In this document: positions 30,085 through 32,234 of the stretch, piece after piece
How the letters are laid out: each line of letters starts with the position of its first letter
Numbering within the stretch: position 1 is the first letter of the stretch
NCBI GenBank assembly: GCA_012270795.1
Contig: JAAXHO010000111.1
Span: 1-32,234 of the forward strand
Reading direction: 5' to 3'
Length of the DNA stretch: 32,234 nucleotides
DNA from: Candidatus Poribacteria bacterium
GTDB lineage: Bacteria; Poribacteria; WGA-4E; WGA-3G
Program-made: the position numbers and the translations under genes
Notes under the pieces: model-generated
Seen by the model: only the letters and a program-made list of their open reading frames with translations
Databases searched by the model: none
What the model was told of the DNA's origin: nothing

Positions 30085-31234
30085 AGCAGCAACGAAAATC
30101 CTTGTCGTCGACGATGAACCAAGAAACGTCAAAATCCTACAGATACAATTGCAAGCACGTGGATACGATGTCCTGACAGCAGGTGACGGTGCAGAAGCAC
30201 TACAAATTATCTCAAACGAACTACCAGATCTAATTCTATTAGATATCAATATGCCAAAAGTTGACGGTTTTGAAGTTGTTGAGAAAGTACGAGCAAATCA
30301 AAAGACAGAATTTATACCCATCGTTATGATAACTGCGTTGCGTGATACGCAAGAGAACCGCATTAAAGCTGTTGAAGCTGGGGCAGACGACTTTATAGAA
30401 AAACCATTTAATAGTTTTGAAGTATTAGCACGAATCAAATCCCTTCTACGTATAAAGCATTATCACGACACACTTGAAAAACACAATGCACGATTAGAGA
30501 CAGAGCTGCAAATGGCTCGCAGTGTTCAAGAGATTATAATTCCTCAAAACGGCACACAAGATATAGCAGGATTTCATATCGCATCCTATTGCTATCCTGC
30601 TCTGGCAGTCGGTGGAGATTTCTTTGATATTTGGGAAATCGATGAAAACCGGATAGGGGTAATTATCTCTGATGTGATGGGACACGGAGCTGCCGCAGCA
30701 CTTGTTACCGTATTTATTAAGACAGTCCTATCAGAATATCAAGAACACATAAAAGACGATCCTGCGCAACTCCTTCAAATCCTCAACACACGTTTCAGTG
30801 ACATTATTAGTTCACGGATTTTTATGTTCGCCACAGCATTCTGCGGAATCTTTAATCAGGCGAAAAAACAGCTCATCTGTGCTAATGCGGGGCATCCATC
30901 TCCGTTCTTACAACACGGCACACAGTCTGAGTGTGAACTGGTGACGAATAAGCAGACAGGAAACGGCTTGGGTATTCGGAAAGAATCTGTATACGAAAAC
31001 TGCTACTACCCGTTTGATGACTCAAGCAGGATATTTCTCTATACCGATGGTGTTTATGAGGTAAAAAATGTAAAAGGAGAGGAATTTACTGTAGAACAAC
31101 TTCAAAAGGTGGTATCTACGGCGCAACATAAAACACCAGAAAAACTTATCCAGAGTGTTTCTAACGCTATCGCGGAATTCAACAGTGCAGCCCCTAACGA
31201 GGATGACTTAACACTGATTGCAATCCAACGTTAA
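30077..31234 (+). CDS. Receiver-SpoIIE/PP2C phosphatase (RsbU/RsbP-like)
   Basis: 385 residues from the ATG at 30077, with AAAGGAA 12 nt upstream; an ATG at 30065 leaves no room for an SD. Receiver domain about 5-125 (VVDDEP, phospho-Asp56, Lys109 in EKPF), a coiled linker (about 130-155), then a SpoIIE/PP2C phosphatase domain with GGDFFD (Asp181) and DVMGHG (Asp199) metal sites. It would dephosphorylate STAS proteins on a phosphorylated-receiver signal. Last plus-strand gene of the signalling block; its end overlaps the convergent kinase gene by 4 nt. Confidence 0.93.
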   Translation: MPEAATKILVVDDEPRNVKILQIQLQARGYDVLTAGDGAEALQIISNELPDLILLDINMPKVDGFEVVEKVRANQKTEFIPIVMITALRDTQENRIKAVEAGADDFIEKPFNSFEVLARIKSLLRIKHYHDTLEKHNARLETELQMARSVQEIIIPQNGTQDIAGFHIASYCYPALAVGGDFFDIWEIDENRIGVIISDVMGHGAAAALVTVFIKTVLSEYQEHIKDDPAQLLQILNTRFSDIISSRIFMFATAFCGIFNQAKKQLICANAGHPSPFLQHGTQSECELVTNKQTGNGLGIRKESVYENCYYPFDDSSRIFLYTDGVYEVKNVKGEEFTVEQLQKVVSTAQHKTPEKLIQSVSNAIAEFNSAAPNEDDLTLIAIQR

Positions 31235-31677
31235 CCTCTTTCTGTTTTTCCATCTCTATAAAATATCGCGGTTACATCTGTACCGCCAACCGCATTCGCT
31301 TGTAACGTATGAACATCCGCAAGACATTCTATGAGGTATAAACCGTGCCCCCTCTCACCTGTCGGGGAACGTTGTGCCTGAATCTCTGCAAGTTTGTCAG
31401 GTATTAACCAATCTTGCGGACCCTTCCCACCTTTATCTCTAACGACTATCTCAAGTGCATGTGGGGCCACTGAAATTCGCAATTGAATGCCGCATGTTAC
31501 ACATTTAGAACCGTGATAAACAGCGTTGCTACATATCTCATCAAGAGCGAGTTGAATATCTGCTATACGTTTTTTCGGAAATTTGAGTGTTTCAGATAAC
31601 TTCCCAATAAATGCACGTACCGGTTCAAGATAATACACATCACTCGGTACTTTCAACTCAATGTGGGTTTTCTCCAT
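31231..31677 (-). CDS. RsbW/SpoIIAB-like anti-sigma serine kinase
   Basis: 148 residues, GHKL ATPase fold. N-box DEICSNAVYHG (Glu47, Asn51), G1 VRDKGGKG (Asp81), and GERGHGLYLI at 107-116. A Cys-X-X-Cys (CVTC at 59-62) lies between N-box and G1, unusual for RsbW and possibly metal- or redox-linked. Such kinases bind a sigma factor and phosphorylate the STAS antagonist. Downstream of the STAS gene at 31708 on the same strand, 30 nt apart, so likely co-transcribed as an antagonist-kinase pair. Confidence 0.88.
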   Translation of the reverse strand: MEKTHIELKVPSDVYYLEPVRAFIGKLSETLKFPKKRIADIQLALDEICSNAVYHGSKCVTCGIQLRISVAPHALEIVVRDKGGKGPQDWLIPDKLAEIQAQRSPTGERGHGLYLIECLADVHTLQANAVGGTDVTAIFYRDGKTERG

Positions 31678-31707
31678 GGGGTAACACCAGTTTTTTCAAG
31701 GCATTAA

Positions 31708-32052
31708 CTAAAATGCTGCAATTGCGCTCTTCTCATTCTCATAAATCTCAACAACGCTGGATGCTCCTATGAGATTGAATGTTCGTGTGAGTGTTGACGC
31801 TAAATTGCAGAGTTTGAGATCACCATCGTTTTGACGAAGCCGCTTTGCAATGCCAACTAACGTCCCTACTGCCGTACTGTTGATGTGGTTAACTTCGCTA
31901 AAATTCACAACAACTTTGTCCACCTTTTCTGACAGAAGCCTTTCCAGAACCCTGCGCAAGTCAGAGGCAGCGTAGCTGCTCAAATCTGTCTTTACATCTA
32001 TGATTTTGATATCCGCATTCTCTCGAATCGTCATAAATTCGGTTCCATTCAT
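31708..32052 (-). CDS. STAS-domain anti-sigma factor antagonist (RsbV-like), third copy
   Basis: 114 residues from the ATG at 32052, with an AGGTGG-type SD about 5 nt upstream; a GTG at 32061 has none. STAS domain with HINSTAVGTLVG, where Thr60 takes the place of the phospho-Ser, as in threonine-using members. More divergent from the pair at 25772-26527. Paired with the kinase gene that follows it, it is the most likely direct partner of that kinase. Confidence 0.85.
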   Translation of the reverse strand: MNGTEFMTIRENADIKIIDVKTDLSSYAASDLRRVLERLLSEKVDKVVVNFSEVNHINSTAVGTLVGIAKRLRQNDGDLKLCNLASTLTRTFNLIGASSVVEIYENEKSAIAAF

Positions 32053-32163
32053 AAAAACCACCTTCCGTAATAAGAATCCGTATTTATATTTTAGTTTAAA
32101 TACGAAAAAAAATCAAGCATTTTTTGAATCAACAGCAGAGGTATCCATTTGTCGAGTTTTGTT

Positions 32164-32234
32164 GTTGGAGGGGTTTCTAACCCCATAGGTGTAAACTTAA
32201 GAGCCTTATTCATTGTTGGAGGGGTTTCTAACCC
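32164..32234. repeat. Two copies of the GTTGGAGGGGTTTCTAACCC repeat
   Basis: Copies at 32164-32184 and 32215-32234, the second cut by the window end, about 51 bp apart and in the same orientation. The GGGGTT/AACCCC hairpin with a 3-nt loop also occurs at 2818-2835. The spacing and end-truncation suggest a longer tandem or dispersed array beyond the window. Confidence 0.55.

Noticed and set aside
32000-32188. Small plus-strand frame over the STAS gene start
   Set aside because: Antisense to a real gene and ends in the terminal repeat; no support.
1-32234. CRISPR array, rRNA or tRNA genes
   Set aside because: No regularly spaced direct repeats with unique spacers and no tRNA- or rRNA-like sequence was recognised by eye; a covariance-model scan would be decisive.

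Overview
The window is a gene-dense bacterial chromosome segment of moderate-to-low GC. Shine-Dalgarno (SD) sites are purine-rich and several promoters match the sigma-70 consensus closely (TTGACA-N17-TATAAT). It reads as a free-living or host-associated heterotroph. The palindromic intergenic repeats (ends such as TTTGTCTGAACCAGG, and the GGGGTTTCTAACCCC motif), together with FolE/PTPS, Rpn-type nuclease and inositol-catabolism genes, remind me of uncultured Candidatus Poribacteria. That assignment is inference from memory, not shown by any marker gene here. No rRNA, tRNA or CRISPR array was recognised.

Layout. 1-535: repeats and a promoter. 536-2758: PQQ/PD40 beta-propeller lipoprotein. 2894-4087 (-): iron-dependent alcohol dehydrogenase. 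4088-5603: AT-rich, gene-poor stretch with two palindromic elements and a possible coding remnant. 5739-6587: two-domain rhodanese behind a perfect promoter. 6653-7379: two small unknown proteins. 7431-8876: tandem pterin synthase (PTPS/QueD) and GTP cyclohydrolase I (FolE), almost touching. 9072-9965: Rpn-type nuclease. 10095-10841: short-chain dehydrogenase. 10869-13560 (-): two adjacent CNNM/CorC-type transporters. 13787-14428: KDPG-type aldolase, then a repeat and a good terminator. 14685-16679: Ser/Thr kinase with a helical-repeat tail. 17122-18506: DNA methyltransferase overlapping an HNH nuclease of Hpy99I-like architecture, followed by a truncated AbiTii-like fragment and a probable IS200/IS605 right end, together a small defence/mobile island. 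18902-23359: IolC-like kinase and IolD-like hydrolase, separated by about 1.6 kb of repeats and small unknown genes. 23445-25221: zinc-ribbon protein, RlmB-type rRNA methyltransferase and convergent RadC. 25772-32052: signalling block.

How the genes fit together. IolC and IolD are steps of myo-inositol degradation, and a KDPG-type aldolase and Fe-ADH lie nearby. FolE plus PTPS supply dihydroneopterin triphosphate and its PTPS product; with an SDR nearby this could be a tetrahydrobiopterin-like route or simply queuosine/folate precursor supply. The signalling block holds three STAS anti-anti-sigma proteins, an RsbW-like kinase, a receiver-SpoIIE phosphatase, a four-PAS histidine kinase, a universal stress protein and a frameshifted receiver. 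That is nearly a full partner-switching circuit without a sigma factor in view.

Best leads. (1) The tandem PTPS has complementary active-site losses: domain 1 lacks the catalytic Cys and domain 2 lacks the triad His, suggesting one composite site. (2) The nuclease at 17925-18506 has the two CXXC pairs and the D-H...N catalytic set of the restriction enzyme Hpy99I. (3) Several palindromic repeat families recur in the window, one ending on a stop codon. (4) The receiver gene at 29684 has a clear one-base frameshift.
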